DNA of 64,000 nt, from contig NZ_PQSP01000001.1 in assembly GCF_003991585.1 (NCBI RefSeq), positions 620,001-684,000 on the forward strand, written 5' to 3'. This document shows positions 27,417 to 37,700 of the stretch, piece after piece. The notes beneath the pieces were generated by a model. It had not been told where the DNA came from, made no database searches, and was given only the letters and a program-made list of their open reading frames with translations. The translations under genes and the position numbers were made by a program. How positions within the stretch are numbered: the stretch's first letter is position 1; the number at the start of each line of letters is the position of its first letter. This DNA is from Saezia sanguinis. GTDB lineage: Bacteria; Pseudomonadota; Gammaproteobacteria; Burkholderiales; Burkholderiaceae_C.

Positions 27417-27971
27417 TTAGCTTGCAGACCAGGGGTCTTCAGCCATTAAAAATGCACGTAACGCATTGCGGTGAGGGTGTGCAACAAGCCATGCCCTTAC
27501 TGATTTGACTTTTTCGTAATCTTCGTTGCCAAATTTTTTTCGATACATTTGTTCAAAAGTATCTTTTGCAGATTCTGATCGAACCTTGCGCTGCCATGGC
27601 GTCGTGAAAATGCTGTTCAACTGATACGCCAGCCCTGCCTTTTTAAGGTATTCCCATTCTCCCTTATCAAGCCAAATGCCGCCAACATCTGGCGACAGAT
27701 CGAGGCGATGGCTGCTGTCTTTGGATATTCTGTACTTCAACATCAAGGCACCACTCACCGGGCAAACCAATGCTTGTTTTGAATCCATGGGTTCTATGTC
27801 CAGGTCTTCTGCACTCGTTGCATCTAATGGCTCAGGCGAAGTGTCTTTCCAGCGCAGGTAATCCTCAAGCAAAATCCAGTTGCCCCCGCAATGATCACAT
27901 GTTTGACACGCAAACAGGTTATCCAGATATGCCCTATTCAACTTTCCATTTGCGCAGCTTGGACACTTCAT
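27417..27971 (-). CDS. TFIIB-type zinc-ribbon protein
   Basis: 184 residues. The N-terminus starts MKCPSCANGKL and continues CQTCDHCGGNWI, a zinc-ribbon of the zf-TFIIB family found in many bacterial proteins of unknown role. A second half-site, VCPVSGALMLKYRI with GGIWLDKGEWEYL, repeats the pattern without complete cysteines. The last 50 residues are basic and helical. There is no operon partner: dat lies about 100 bp upstream on the same strand but with its own spacing. Confidence 0.8.
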   Translation of the reverse strand: MKCPSCANGKLNRAYLDNLFACQTCDHCGGNWILLEDYLRWKDTSPEPLDATSAEDLDIEPMDSKQALVCPVSGALMLKYRISKDSSHRLDLSPDVGGIWLDKGEWEYLKKAGLAYQLNSIFTTPWQRKVRSESAKDTFEQMYRKKFGNEDYEKVKSVRAWLVAHPHRNALRAFLMAEDPWSAS

Positions 27972-28074
27972 ATCACACTATCCTCCAATATGAAAGATGA
28001 GCATGTGACGCTTCTGCGAGAAGCTTTACATGCCCTGCCCTGTATTCCGCCATATCCATATGTATATGTCTTAG

Positions 28075-28944
28075 TCAGGCCAGCCCAACAGCCTTTTTAG
28101 CCGCATCCAGATAAAGCGCCCTGAGCCTGCTTGCAATGGGGCCCGGTTTACCATCTCCCAGCACGTGGCCGTCAATGCTGACAACGGGCCAGATAAAAGC
28201 CGTCGCTGCACTGACAAAAGCCTCTTTGGCTGCCTTGGCCTCTTCAATGGTAAAAAGCCGTTCTTCCAGTTTGAATGAGCGGTCCTGCTCAATGAGCTGA
28301 ATAATGGCTTTGCGCGTGATACCGTGCAGAATATCGTTGCTCAGAGGACGGGTCACAATGGTATTGTCTTGTTGAATGATAAAGGCATTGCTGGCGCTGC
28401 CTTCAGTGACATAACCGTCTTCCACCAGGAAAGCATCATCTGCCCCCTGAGTATGCGCATATTCTTTCGCCAGGGAAGCACATAACAACTGAACGGTTTT
28501 GATATCACGCCGGCGCCAGCGCAAGTCTGGCACAGAAACCACCTTGATGCCTTTTTTGGCAATGGGGCAATCCAACAGATTTTTAGCCTGGGTAAAGAGT
28601 ACCAGGGTAGCCGGCGTATCGGCCGGAGGGAATGAAAAGTCACGGTCTTTATCACGACCGCGCGTCAGTTGCATATAAATGCCGCCTTCGCGCAGTTGGT
28701 TCTTTTCAATCAATTGCCTATGGATATCCAGCAACTGGTCCTGGCTGACCGGCATTTTCAACTGCAGTTCATTGCATGAACGCTTCAACCTTGTAAGATG
28801 GCCTTCAGACTCAAGCAACCGGCCATTGATCACCGCGGTAACTTCATACACGGCGTCGGCAAATAAAAATCCCCGGTCAAAGATGGAGACTTTTGCATCG
28901 CTCTCATCAACATACTGACCATTGACATAAACAATCCGTCCCAT
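28075..28944 (-). CDS. dat: D-amino acid aminotransferase
   Basis: 289-residue class IV PLP-dependent transaminase, interconverting D-amino acids and 2-oxo acids (for example D-alanine and D-glutamate for peptidoglycan). The start at 28944 (MGRIVYVNGQYVDESD) is chosen because AAGGAG lies five bases upstream, inside a longer in-frame extension. The PLP lysine is in RRRDIKTVQLL, and YVTEGSASNAFII is the phosphate-binding loop of the family. Branched-chain or aminodeoxychorismate-lyase activity is possible in this fold, but the FDRGFLFADAVYEV start and overall pattern favour D-amino acid transaminase. Confidence 0.88.
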   Translation of the reverse strand: MGRIVYVNGQYVDESDAKVSIFDRGFLFADAVYEVTAVINGRLLESEGHLTRLKRSCNELQLKMPVSQDQLLDIHRQLIEKNQLREGGIYMQLTRGRDKDRDFSFPPADTPATLVLFTQAKNLLDCPIAKKGIKVVSVPDLRWRRRDIKTVQLLCASLAKEYAHTQGADDAFLVEDGYVTEGSASNAFIIQQDNTIVTRPLSNDILHGITRKAIIQLIEQDRSFKLEERLFTIEEAKAAKEAFVSAATAFIWPVVSIDGHVLGDGKPGPIASRLRALYLDAAKKAVGLA

Positions 28945-29337
28945 GTATTGCTCCTTCATCGGCTTAAAGATGCATTGTGAATCTTTTCACATGTTTCACC
29001 TGAACAGAATTGCCATTTTCAACGAAAAACACCCTTCAAAGCAACACTCGTCTGACATATGTTCATGTTCTCCTCATTTCCCCTATTGGCAACAATAAGC
29101 TCGAAATACCGCATTTATTTGTGAAATAGCCACAGTTGGCAATCAATGCACTTCAGATTGATGCCATAACACCCGGCGTATGGCACAATCAACATCGTTT
29201 GTGCATCACACAAAACAGACTGTCTGGTTTTTAGGCTTCTGAGGCCTGTTTTCTGCAACATCAGCTCGGTCATGCAAAGTGCCATGCGCATTTCTTCCCC
29301 TGTTTCATAGGCCTATTTGTCAGTAGCAACGTTTGCC
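28945..29337. other. Divergent promoter region between dat and the SulP gene
   Basis: About 390 bp between two divergent genes. No reading frame or hairpin with a T-tract was found. A short palindrome (CAGAC-T-GTCTG) lies near 29217. Promoters are expected but no clear -35/-10 pair could be fixed. Confidence 0.4.
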
Positions 29338-31023
29338 ATGCCTGCCATTATCGAAGCTTATCGTGCCGGATTGCTGAACCGAAAATACTGGTTGCAAAAC
29401 ATCATTTCGGGTATTGTGGTTGGCGTCGTTGCCCTGCCTTTGGCCATGGCGTTTGCGATTGCCTCGGGCGCCAAACCCGAACAAGGCATTTATACGGCGA
29501 TTATTGCGGGTTTTCTGGTTTCTACCTTGGGCGGCAGCCGTTTGCAAATTGCAGGCCCAACAGGCGCCTTTATCGTCATACTCTCTGGCATCACGGCCAA
29601 CTACGGCATTGTCGGCCTGCAAACAGCAACGCTGATGGCCGGGCTTATTCTGCTTCTGTTAGGCATCGCCCGCATGGGCACCATCATTAAATTCATTCCT
29701 GCTCCGGTCATTGTCGGCTTTACTGCGGGAATTGGTGTGATCATCTGGGTGGGCCAGTGGGGAGATTTTTTCGGGCTCCCTGCCGCAGCCGACACAAACC
29801 TGCATTTCCATGAAAAGCTATGGTATCTGCTTCAGGCCCTGCCCGAGTTGCATTTGCCAACCACGGCTCTGGCCGTCATATCGCTGCTGCTGGTCATTCA
29901 TACATCTAAAATCACCTGGCTGAAGCGCATTCCCGGCCCATTGGTTGCCCTTGTGGCAGCCACTGTTTTGCAATCCATTTTTCACTTTGAGGGTGTCAAA
30001 ACCATCGGCTCAGCATTCGGCGGTATTCCACAAGGCCTGCCCTCATTTCAAATGCCGAACCTGTCATTCAAACAAATCATCGAGCTGATCGGCCCCGCAT
30101 TCACAATTGCCATGCTGGGCGCGATTGAATCCCTGCTTTCAGCAGTGGTCGCAGATGGCATGGCCGGTACACGCCACAACTCCAACCAGGAACTGATCGG
30201 GCAAGGCATTGCCAATATGGTTACTCCCTTGTTTGGCGGCTTTGCAGCTACAGGCGCCATTGCACGTACGGCAACCAATATCCGCAATGGCGGCACCAGC
30301 CCTTTATCAGGCATTGTGCATTCGCTGACACTGATACTGGTCATCATGCTGCTGGCCCCACTGGCGGTCAACGTCCCGCTGGCTGCTCTGGCTGCCATTT
30401 TGTTTGTTGTGGCCTGGAACATGAGTGACATCCCGCATTTCATCAAATTGGTCCAACGGGCACCCCGTACCGATGTGACCATTCTGCTGGTGACATTCTG
30501 CCTGACGGTTTTTGCCGATCTGGTGGTGGCGGTCAACATCGGTGTTATTCTGGCTGTCTTTCAGTTTTTGCGCCGTATGGCCAGAAGTGTGGAAGTTCGT
30601 CAAGTTACTGAACAGGAGCTTGACCATGAGTTTGCGCACCAGGGCATCACGCATCTGCCCCCTGGCACTCTGGTTTATACCGTTGAAGGCCCCTTCTTTT
30701 TTGGCGCGGTTGAAAACCTGGAGCGCGCTTTAGCCAACACCGCTACCGATCCGCGCATTCTGATCATCCGTTTGCGCTGGGTTCCTTTTATTGATTTCAC
30801 AGGGCTCTTGACTCTGGAGGAAGCCATTCTGGATCTGCATAAGCGTGGCATTCGGGTCATGTTGACCGGGGCCAATGACAGGGTTCACGCCAAACTGGAA
30901 AAGGCCAAAATTATCAACCTGGTTGGGCCGGATAATTACTTTAAAAATGTGTTACAGGCTTTGGTGGTCTGCCAGCAGTTGGCAGAGCAGGATGAGCACG
31001 AAACAAACACCCACAGCAACTGA
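29338..31023 (+). CDS. SulP-family anion transporter
   Basis: 561 residues from the ATG at 29338; an in-frame TTG 21 bp upstream is less likely. The N-terminal domain has 10-14 membrane segments with the SulP signature around ASGAKPEQGIYTAIIAGFLVS and GPTGAFIVILSGI, followed by AMLGAIESLLSAVVADGMAG. The C-terminal 130 residues form a STAS domain (GPFFFGAVENLERAL, then FIDFTGLLTLEEAI). SulP proteins move sulfate, bicarbonate, C4-dicarboxylates or other anions. With a malonate operon nearby, a dicarboxylate is conceivable, but no substrate can be read from sequence. Confidence 0.9.
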   Translation: MPAIIEAYRAGLLNRKYWLQNIISGIVVGVVALPLAMAFAIASGAKPEQGIYTAIIAGFLVSTLGGSRLQIAGPTGAFIVILSGITANYGIVGLQTATLMAGLILLLLGIARMGTIIKFIPAPVIVGFTAGIGVIIWVGQWGDFFGLPAAADTNLHFHEKLWYLLQALPELHLPTTALAVISLLLVIHTSKITWLKRIPGPLVALVAATVLQSIFHFEGVKTIGSAFGGIPQGLPSFQMPNLSFKQIIELIGPAFTIAMLGAIESLLSAVVADGMAGTRHNSNQELIGQGIANMVTPLFGGFAATGAIARTATNIRNGGTSPLSGIVHSLTLILVIMLLAPLAVNVPLAALAAILFVVAWNMSDIPHFIKLVQRAPRTDVTILLVTFCLTVFADLVVAVNIGVILAVFQFLRRMARSVEVRQVTEQELDHEFAHQGITHLPPGTLVYTVEGPFFFGAVENLERALANTATDPRILIIRLRWVPFIDFTGLLTLEEAILDLHKRGIRVMLTGANDRVHAKLEKAKIINLVGPDNYFKNVLQALVVCQQLAEQDEHETNTHSN

Positions 31024-31111
31024 AAACCCAGTCTGCGCCTGCTCTTAAAGCAGGCCTGCTTGCGCACAGTCACCAAGAGTCTCTTGATTCCATCAGCGCC
31101 TCAGACAGGCT

Positions 31112-31798
31112 TTACATGGATATGCCTGCACGTTCTGCTGCTTTTAGTATATGGATGCGCATAAAATATTCAGCATTGGTTGGCTCATGGGCCACAATGG
31201 AATCCAGAATATTCTTATGCTCTATGGTCATCTCAAGAAAACGTTTCCTCTGACCCAGCGGCCGGCTCTGCGTTTCAAGAAAAGATTTGCCGTAACTGTC
31301 ATAGCAGTCAGCAAACATTCTGTTTTGAGAGAATGACATGATCAGGTGATGAAAATCATGGTCGTGTTCCGCCGCGCTCACCAGATCCTGCATCTTCAGC
31401 GCTTTGTTAAAGCTCTGCAGATTCTGCCGCAGAATTTTCACCTGTTTGTCCGAGCAGTACATTGCGGCTCTGCCTGCTGCATGGCTTTCAACAATGAATC
31501 GAAAATGGTAAATCTCTTTGGCTGAATAATCCAGCCGCCAAAGCGGCGCCGTATCGTCTGGAACGCGCCCTTCTTTGTTGACAATGATCGTGCGTTTTCT
31601 GGGCTCGGAATGTACCCAGCCCAGCATTTCAAGTGTGATCAACGCTTCCCGCAACGAAGTACGACTGACGCCAAGCATTTGAGACAGCGCCCTTTGCGAA
31701 GGTAAGGGCTGCCCATCTGATAACGCACCACTGCGAATCAATTCCTGAATCTGTAGTGCAACCATTTTCGTTACTTTGTCATTATGTGATTGCGTCAT
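31112..31798 (-). CDS. GntR/FadR-family transcriptional regulator
   Basis: 228 residues. N-terminal winged helix with LPSQRALSQMLGVSRTSLRE and ALITLEMLGWVHSEPRKRTII, C-terminal FCD ligand-binding domain (helical, with HDHDFHHLIMSFSQNRMFADC). FCD regulators usually answer to carboxylic acids and control neighbouring uptake and catabolic genes. It is divergent from the polyamine-type ABC operon, and a FadR-like palindrome lies between them, so it is the probable regulator of that operon. Confidence 0.9.
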   Translation of the reverse strand: MTQSHNDKVTKMVALQIQELIRSGALSDGQPLPSQRALSQMLGVSRTSLREALITLEMLGWVHSEPRKRTIIVNKEGRVPDDTAPLWRLDYSAKEIYHFRFIVESHAAGRAAMYCSDKQVKILRQNLQSFNKALKMQDLVSAAEHDHDFHHLIMSFSQNRMFADCYDSYGKSFLETQSRPLGQRKRFLEMTIEHKNILDSIVAHEPTNAEYFMRIHILKAAERAGISM

Positions 31799-32527
31799 AG
31801 CTCATGTGCCAGCATGTATTAAGTTAAGGTATGTCACACCACCCATCAAGAGACTTCAAAAACTTGCCCTGCTCCGCTGTGATGGATATGAAACCGAATA
31901 CGACCTCTTACAACCAACCAAGAGATTCCCAATAGCGCCCATTCTCTCACAGCTTTTGTACACATTTCTACAAACCTGCTAAAACCATTGCGCTTCATTC
32001 AATCTGTAGTGAAAAAATACCTGTTTATCGTTTTAAAAGTGAATTTCCAGCTGGCAAAAGTACAACACGTCAATTCCACCCGACCACAATACCCGGTTTT
32101 GCTCACATTTGCACCATGCCTCCATTTTTGCAATGCAAACACTTTTGCCGATATTGTCACAGCACTGCATAACTCTTGACTGCCACAGGTGAAAACGCTT
32201 GACTCCACAGAGCATGCCAATTAGCATAAACTGGTCTGACCAGAAGTTATTGGCCTGACTGAAGATGTTATTCAAAATATGCGCAAATACTGCATAACGT
32301 GGTTCATGCGTGAATTATCACAAGTATCATCAGTTAACTAGGGTGCTTTCATAACAAGAAAGATTCGTATTACAACGAATGCAAGCGATAGATACATGTT
32401 TCCATGTCCTGCTACAAACAGGTTCATGGCTTAATCGGGCTCTCACTGTCGGGTTTACATGCGTTTCTTTGCATCTCACAGGTTATGAAGCACATTTGAA
32501 AGTCACTTTTCCTGGAGCCAAATTAAA
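31799..32527. other. Divergent control region, gntR to the ABC importer
   Basis: 729 bp without a supportable gene. It contains the FadR-like operator at 32231-32243. The ABC operon's ribosome-binding region (CCTGGAGC) ends about 10 bp before its ATG. No terminator was seen. Confidence 0.45.
32231..32243. promoter_or_regulatory. FadR/GntR-type operator
   Basis: CTGGTC-T-GACCAG, a perfect 13-bp palindrome with a central T. It sits in AAACTGGTCTGACCAGAAGTT context, close to the E. coli FadR consensus (AACTGGTCNGACNTGTT as remembered). It lies 285 bp upstream of the ABC importer operon and 433 bp from the divergent gntR gene. Which regulator binds is inferred from position. Confidence 0.6.
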
Positions 32528-33574
32528 ATGAAACGCCGTTCATTCTTAAAAACATCATCTACATTTGCGCTGGCATTAGGCGCACCGGCCATTATTCATG
32601 CCCAGTCCAAGCAGTTTGAAGGGATTACGTTAAACATCAACGGGTATGGAGGTGACTTCAGCCGTATTCTGACAGAGTATGTCAGCAAGCCTCTGGAAGA
32701 GAAAACCGGCCTGAAAGTATCCTATCAGGACGGGACTGCTTCCGCTGCCGTGGCAAAACTCCTGGCTTCCAGAAACAACCCGCCATTTGACATCATCATG
32801 GCAGACAGCCCCAATATTCCGGAGTTGATGCGCTCAGACATCATTGAGCCCATCACCAATGCAGAAATCCCTAACTCCAGCAAACTTCTCCCAGGTGTGC
32901 GTGAATTCGGTGACTTCGGCATGCCTTTCCTGACCAATGCGGTTGTGCTTACCTATAACTCAAAGCATGTCAAACAGCCGGTCACTTCATATGCCGATCT
33001 GGCGCGTGCCGACCTTAAAGGCCGGGTGGGCTGGATGAGCCCAAGCCACACCGCAGGCCTGCTGGCGCTGATTGCATTAGGCGAAGCCAATGGGGGAACT
33101 CTGGACAACATGGAACCCGCCTTCAAGGCACTGGCTGCCATGAAGGACAATATTTCAATGGTCAGCGACAGCACCGTCAGCATGGTGCAGTTGTTTGAGC
33201 AAGAAGAAGTATGGGCAGGTGCATTCTGGGATGGCCGCGTTTATTCCATGCGCAACAAAGGTTTCCCAATGGAATCGGTTCTGCCTAAAGAAGGTGCTTA
33301 CGGCCTGTTTAATTATCTGGCCCCGGTCAAGGGAACCAGAAAAAAAGATGCGGTTCTTGCCTATATCAACCAGGCATTGTCTGACGAGGCTGCAAACGCA
33401 TTGGTGGAATTCTTCCGCTATGCGCCCTGCACCAACCTGGAACTGGCACCGGAAGTGGCCAAAGATGTGGTGGTTTATGGAAAAGACCGCTCTATGCTCA
33501 AACCGATCGACTGGGACAAGGTTTCACAGATCAGAGGCCAGTTGCTTGAACAGTTCAACAAAGCAGTGCGCTAA
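32528..33574 (+). CDS. ABC transporter substrate-binding protein, polyamine/opine type
   Basis: 348 residues with a Tat-like signal (MKRRSFLKTSSTFALALGAP, cleavage near IIHAQSK). The mature part matches PotD/spermidine-putrescine-type periplasmic binding proteins: DIIMADSPNIPELMRSDIIEPI, LTNAVVLTYNSKHV, MVQLFEQEEVWAGAFWDGRV and VKGTRKKDAVLAYINQALS. First gene of a six-gene operon with two permeases, an ATPase, an M20 hydrolase and an asparaginase. The substrate is not known. The downstream enzymes suggest an amide- or N-acyl-containing compound rather than a simple polyamine. Confidence 0.87.
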   Translation: MKRRSFLKTSSTFALALGAPAIIHAQSKQFEGITLNINGYGGDFSRILTEYVSKPLEEKTGLKVSYQDGTASAAVAKLLASRNNPPFDIIMADSPNIPELMRSDIIEPITNAEIPNSSKLLPGVREFGDFGMPFLTNAVVLTYNSKHVKQPVTSYADLARADLKGRVGWMSPSHTAGLLALIALGEANGGTLDNMEPAFKALAAMKDNISMVSDSTVSMVQLFEQEEVWAGAFWDGRVYSMRNKGFPMESVLPKEGAYGLFNYLAPVKGTRKKDAVLAYINQALSDEAANALVEFFRYAPCTNLELAPEVAKDVVVYGKDRSMLKPIDWDKVSQIRGQLLEQFNKAVR

Positions 33575-33653
33575 AAAACGGATAGTTTACAAGGCCTTTG
33601 CTGGCGCTATCATATAAGCGCAGGAATTTACGCGAGCTTGCAAAAGAAGAAAC

Positions 33654-34517
33654 ATGTCGCATCGTAAAGTTACATTCATTTTGCTTCTAGCAGCACCGCT
33701 GGCCCTGTTGCTTGTGTTTCTTGTGGTTCCTATCCTGGGTCTGCTGCGTTCAAGTTTTTATGAAGGCAGCGGACCGGCAGGATCAGGCTTTACCTTTGCC
33801 CAATATGGCAAATTCCTGTTAGACAGTTACTATCTGACAGTGCTGGCAGAAACCATTGGTTTCGGGCTGGCCAGTGCATTTGTCAGCCTGCTGATCGGAT
33901 TCCCTGTGGGTTATTCGCTGGCAAGGCTGCCACCGGAAAAACGCAGGTGGCGCATGGTACTGGTTATTCTGCCATTGACGCTGAGTCTGGTGATTGTTGT
34001 TTTTGGCTGGATTGTGGTCCTGGGCAACACCGGCCTGCTGAATTCGCTGTTGGTGGGGCTGGGCGTTATCGATGCGCCCAAGCGCCTGCTATCGAATCGT
34101 ATTGCCGTGCTGGTGGTTCTGGTGCAGCAGTTTCTGCCCTTCATGATTCTTTCCATCATGAGTGTCGTATCACAGATCAGCCCGGTACTTGAACAGGCCG
34201 CATCCAATCTGCGGGCCAACCGCTTCACCACCTTCCGCCGGGTGATACTTCCATTGTCCATGCCCGGCATCTTGTCCGGCCTGACACTGGTTTTCATCCT
34301 TTCAGTTTCTGCGTTCATCACCCCAAAACTCATTGGCGGGTCGCGGATTCAAATGGTAGGCAGCCTGATTTATGAACAAGTATTAACGGTGCTGAACTGG
34401 CCATTTGCAGCCGCCATGTCTTTTATTCTGCTGGCTCTGACACTGATGGTGACTTTCATTGCCAATACGGCACTCGCCGTGCGTTTTACATCCAAGGGGA
34501 AAAAGCATGCGGCTTAA
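33654..34517 (+). CDS. ABC transporter permease (PotB type)
   Basis: 287 residues with six membrane segments and the binding-protein-dependent permease loop near SPVLEQAASNLRANRFTTFRRVILPLSMPGILSG (EAA motif region). Co-directional with the binding protein, 79 bp downstream of it. The end overlaps the second permease gene by 11 bp. Confidence 0.9.
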   Translation: MSHRKVTFILLLAAPLALLLVFLVVPILGLLRSSFYEGSGPAGSGFTFAQYGKFLLDSYYLTVLAETIGFGLASAFVSLLIGFPVGYSLARLPPEKRRWRMVLVILPLTLSLVIVVFGWIVVLGNTGLLNSLLVGLGVIDAPKRLLSNRIAVLVVLVQQFLPFMILSIMSVVSQISPVLEQAASNLRANRFTTFRRVILPLSMPGILSGLTLVFILSVSAFITPKLIGGSRIQMVGSLIYEQVLTVLNWPFAAAMSFILLALTLMVTFIANTALAVRFTSKGKKHAA

Positions 34518-35307
34518 CCTTATAGATACGCTGATGCGGATCTGCGGTGCCATTCTTCGCCCGCTGGTCTACATCACACTGTCACTGCCCGCGGTTATCA
34601 TCATCATTTCATCGTTTACTGCCGGCAATAACCTGCGTTTTCCGCCCGAAGGGTTTTCTCTGAAGTGGTACAGCGCAGCCTTTGCCAACGAACCTTTCAT
34701 GACGTCGTTATGGATCAGCACCAGACTGGCGCTGATTGCAACAATATGCTCTTTGGCTATTGGCGTATCTGCCGCCTTTGTGCTGGACCGATACAACTTC
34801 AAAGGCAAGGAAACGTTCAGAACGCTCACGCTTTCCCCGCTGATTATCCCGATGGTGGTGCTTGGGCTGGGACTGCTGCAGTTCCTGTCATGGCTGGGTT
34901 TAAGCCAGACGTTTATCGGGTTGCTGATCGGCCATGTGCTGATCACGCTGCCTTATGTGGTCAGAACACTGACGGCCGGTTTCATCCTGTTTGATAAAAC
35001 ACTGGAACAGGCCGCCATGAACCTGCGCGCCTCTCCCTGGACCGTGCTGCGCAAAATCACCCTGCCCCTGCTGGCTCCGGCACTGATATCCGCAGCAGTA
35101 TTTGCATTTGTCACATCGTTTGGCAACATTACATTGTCTATTTTTCTGGGATTTGGCGGTGAAACAACGCTGCCGGTGCAGATCTTCACTTATGTAGAGC
35201 ACAGTTATGATCCGATTCTGGCAGCAGTGTCCACCATTGTGATTCTGGTCACGCTTGTTGTCATTGCCATTGTTGAAAAATTCTCAGGTATGGAGAAGAT
35301 TGCGTGA
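34507..35307 (+). CDS. ABC transporter permease (PotC type)
   Basis: 266 residues from the ATG at 34507, which overlaps the end of the previous gene, preferred over a longer upstream frame. Six membrane segments; the EAA loop is LEQAAMNLRASPWTVLRKITLPLL. It pairs with the upstream permease to form the membrane channel. Confidence 0.9.
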   Translation: MRLNLIDTLMRICGAILRPLVYITLSLPAVIIIISSFTAGNNLRFPPEGFSLKWYSAAFANEPFMTSLWISTRLALIATICSLAIGVSAAFVLDRYNFKGKETFRTLTLSPLIIPMVVLGLGLLQFLSWLGLSQTFIGLLIGHVLITLPYVVRTLTAGFILFDKTLEQAAMNLRASPWTVLRKITLPLLAPALISAAVFAFVTSFGNITLSIFLGFGGETTLPVQIFTYVEHSYDPILAAVSTIVILVTLVVIAIVEKFSGMEKIA

Positions 35308-36401
35308 ACGTGGGTACCAAAGAAAATGCAGCGACCAAACTGCACACCAATGCCTCAGACGAAATTGTTGTGTCATTGAATGGCATCAGCAAGAGGTATG
35401 GCGATTTTGCTGCGGTTGATCATCTGTCGCTGGATGTGCACAAAGGCGAGCTGGTCTGCCTGCTGGGCCCCTCCGGATGCGGAAAGACAACCACCCTGCG
35501 CATGATTGCCGGCTTTGATCTGCCCACCAGCGGAACCATCATGATCTCAGGGCAGGAGGTTTCTCAACTTCCACCCTATCAAAGAGACACCGGCATGGTT
35601 TTCCAAAGCTACGCATTGTTTCCCCACATGACCGTCGCCGACAACATTGCGTTTGGGCTGGATAACATCGGCATTGGTAAAACAGAACGCAGACAACGCA
35701 TACAGGAAATGCTGCAATGGGTCGAGCTTGATCACCTGGCCAGCCGCTACCCCAGAGAGCTTTCCGGTGGCCAGCAGCAGCGTGTTGCACTGGCACGGGC
35801 ATTGGCGCTGCGCCCGGCGGTGTTATTGCTGGATGAGCCATTTTCCAACCTGGATGCCCGGCTCAGGGTTCGTCTGCGTGAAGAGTTGAGAAAACTCATT
35901 GACCAGATCAATATCACCACCCTTTTTGTCACACACGATCAGGAAGAAGCGCTCATGCTATCCGACCGGATTGTGGTTCTCAATGCCGGCAAAGTTGAAC
36001 AAATTGGCACCCCGGAAGAAATCTATGAAACCCCGGCAACCCGCTTTGTTGCGGAATTCATCGGCTGGTGCACGCTACTGGAAGGAGAAGTGCAAAATGG
36101 TACTTTTACTTCGACTGCAGGCTTTTCGATGCCGGTTCCCAGTGCCGCCAATGGCCCACAACTGCTGGTGTTGCGCCCTGAGTATCTCAGGCCGGCTGCC
36201 GCGTCTGCAGAAGTACCAGGCTTCAGGGGAGTTGTCCAGTCATCCGAGTACTATGGCTCCATGACTAGGATGGTTCTGCTGGTCTGTGGAGAACGTCTGC
36301 TGATGGAGGCACACTTTCCTGCAGGAAAGCGGCCCCAGATCGGAGATGAAATCCACATCCAAGTTGATCCGCAAGGAATCAGGCTGATTCCTTGCGGGTA
36401 A
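35304..36401 (+). CDS. ABC transporter ATP-binding protein (PotA type)
   Basis: 365 residues from a GTG start that overlaps the permease stop codon. Walker [10 protein letters not shown], signature [15 protein letters not shown], Walker [16 protein letters not shown] and the H-loop [10 protein letters not shown] are all present. The C-terminal 110 residues form a TOBE-type regulatory domain. It energises the importer. Confidence 0.93.
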   Translation: MNVGTKENAATKLHTNASDEIVVSLNGISKRYGDFAAVDHLSLDVHKGELVCLLGPSGCGKTTTLRMIAGFDLPTSGTIMISGQEVSQLPPYQRDTGMVFQSYALFPHMTVADNIAFGLDNIGIGKTERRQRIQEMLQWVELDHLASRYPRELSGGQQQRVALARALALRPAVLLLDEPFSNLDARLRVRLREELRKLIDQINITTLFVTHDQEEALMLSDRIVVLNAGKVEQIGTPEEIYETPATRFVAEFIGWCTLLEGEVQNGTFTSTAGFSMPVPSAANGPQLLVLRPEYLRPAAASAEVPGFRGVVQSSEYYGSMTRMVLLVCGERLLMEAHFPAGKRPQIGDEIHIQVDPQGIRLIPCG

Positions 36402-36456
36402 AAACGTTCTTTTGTTATCACCTTATTTTTGAATGCATTTGGCGCAGGAGTACGTC

Positions 36457-37692
36457 ATGAAAAATCAGCTTCTTGCCTGGATTGAACAGGATCGCGATAA
36501 GTTTATCCAGTTTCTCAGACAATTCGTTCAGGCCGCATCACCCAACCCGCCGGGCAACACCATTGCCACCATGCAACATATCCGTTCGCTGCTGGACCAG
36601 GAAAAAATACCATACGATATCCGCATCAAAGAGCAGACCATGCCTAATCTGGTTGCTTCGTCCACTTTTGCGGCCGGGGACAAACACCTGGTGCTCAACG
36701 GCCATATTGATGTGTTTCCGGTAGAAAACGCATCGCAGTGGCAGAGTGAACCATGGGCCGCAGAGGTTCATGATAACCGCATATATGGCCGCGGTGTCAC
36801 TGACATGAAAATGGGCTCAGCATCTTTGCTGTTTACGTATATTTATATGCAACGGCTCAAAGAGCACCTCAAAGGCAAACTGACTTTGACACTGGTATCT
36901 GACGAAGAAACCATGGGGCCCAATGGGGCCAAATACCTGTTTTCGGATTTTGCCGATGAAGTGACCGGCACATCCTGCCTCAGTGGTGAGCCCAGCAGCC
37001 CGTATACCGTGCGCTTTGGAGAAAAGGGAGCAGTCTGGCTGAAGTTTGTCATCACCACCCCTGGCGGCCACGCTGCATACGCGCACCTGAGCCCCAATGC
37101 CATTGACCTGGCTTACCGGCTCATAGAAGACCTGCGCGGCTTTATTCAGTTTAAATACACAGAGCCTGCAGAAGTTGTTAAAGCGCTGGAAGAATCCAAA
37201 GTGGAGTTTGACAAAGCCAACGGCGCAGGCGCTTCCAAACTGGCACGCTCCATCATCGTCAATGTCGGCACCATGAAAGCAGGTCCCAAAGTCAACATGA
37301 TTGCTTCACGCTGCGAGTTTGAAGTGGACGTGCGCCTGCCCAACGGAGTGACCAAAGACGATCTGCTAGACTACATTGAAGCCCTCAAGCACAAACATGA
37401 TTTCAGCTACGAAGTCATGATGATCAATAACCCGAACTGGTGCGACCCTGATTCAGAACTGGCCCAGATTGTCCGCAACAACGCGCACTCAACCACCGGA
37501 ATCAGGCCTGTCAATGTGCTGGGCATGGCCAATACCGATGCGCGTCTGTGGCGCTACAAAAATGTTCCTGCTGTTGTCTATGGCCCCACACCCATTGGCA
37601 TGGGCGGCGTTGACGAACACGTATCCATTGATGAGGCATTGAACATACTTCGTGTGCATGCCCTTTCCTCCTATGATTATTTGAGTAAATAA
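36457..37692 (+). CDS. M20-family peptidase/deacylase (ArgE/DapE/ACY1)
   Basis: 411 residues from the ATG at 36457, which has CAGGAG six bases upstream; an upstream in-frame ATG would add eight residues. Metal-ligand motifs are GHIDVFPVE and GRGVTDMKMG, followed by the catalytic pair SDEETMG. M20 enzymes remove acyl groups from amino acids or cleave small peptides with two zinc ions. It shares the operon with the ABC importer and the asparaginase, suggesting that an N-acyl amino acid or small peptide is imported and opened. Confidence 0.88.
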   Translation: MKNQLLAWIEQDRDKFIQFLRQFVQAASPNPPGNTIATMQHIRSLLDQEKIPYDIRIKEQTMPNLVASSTFAAGDKHLVLNGHIDVFPVENASQWQSEPWAAEVHDNRIYGRGVTDMKMGSASLLFTYIYMQRLKEHLKGKLTLTLVSDEETMGPNGAKYLFSDFADEVTGTSCLSGEPSSPYTVRFGEKGAVWLKFVITTPGGHAAYAHLSPNAIDLAYRLIEDLRGFIQFKYTEPAEVVKALEESKVEFDKANGAGASKLARSIIVNVGTMKAGPKVNMIASRCEFEVDVRLPNGVTKDDLLDYIEALKHKHDFSYEVMMINNPNWCDPDSELAQIVRNNAHSTTGIRPVNVLGMANTDARLWRYKNVPAVVYGPTPIGMGGVDEHVSIDEALNILRVHALSSYDYLSK

Positions 37693-37700
37693 AACAGTCC

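Noticed and set aside
31037..31055. GCCTGCT/AGCAGGC hairpin between the SulP and GntR genes as terminator
   Set aside because: No T-tract on either side; it may be only a short palindrome.
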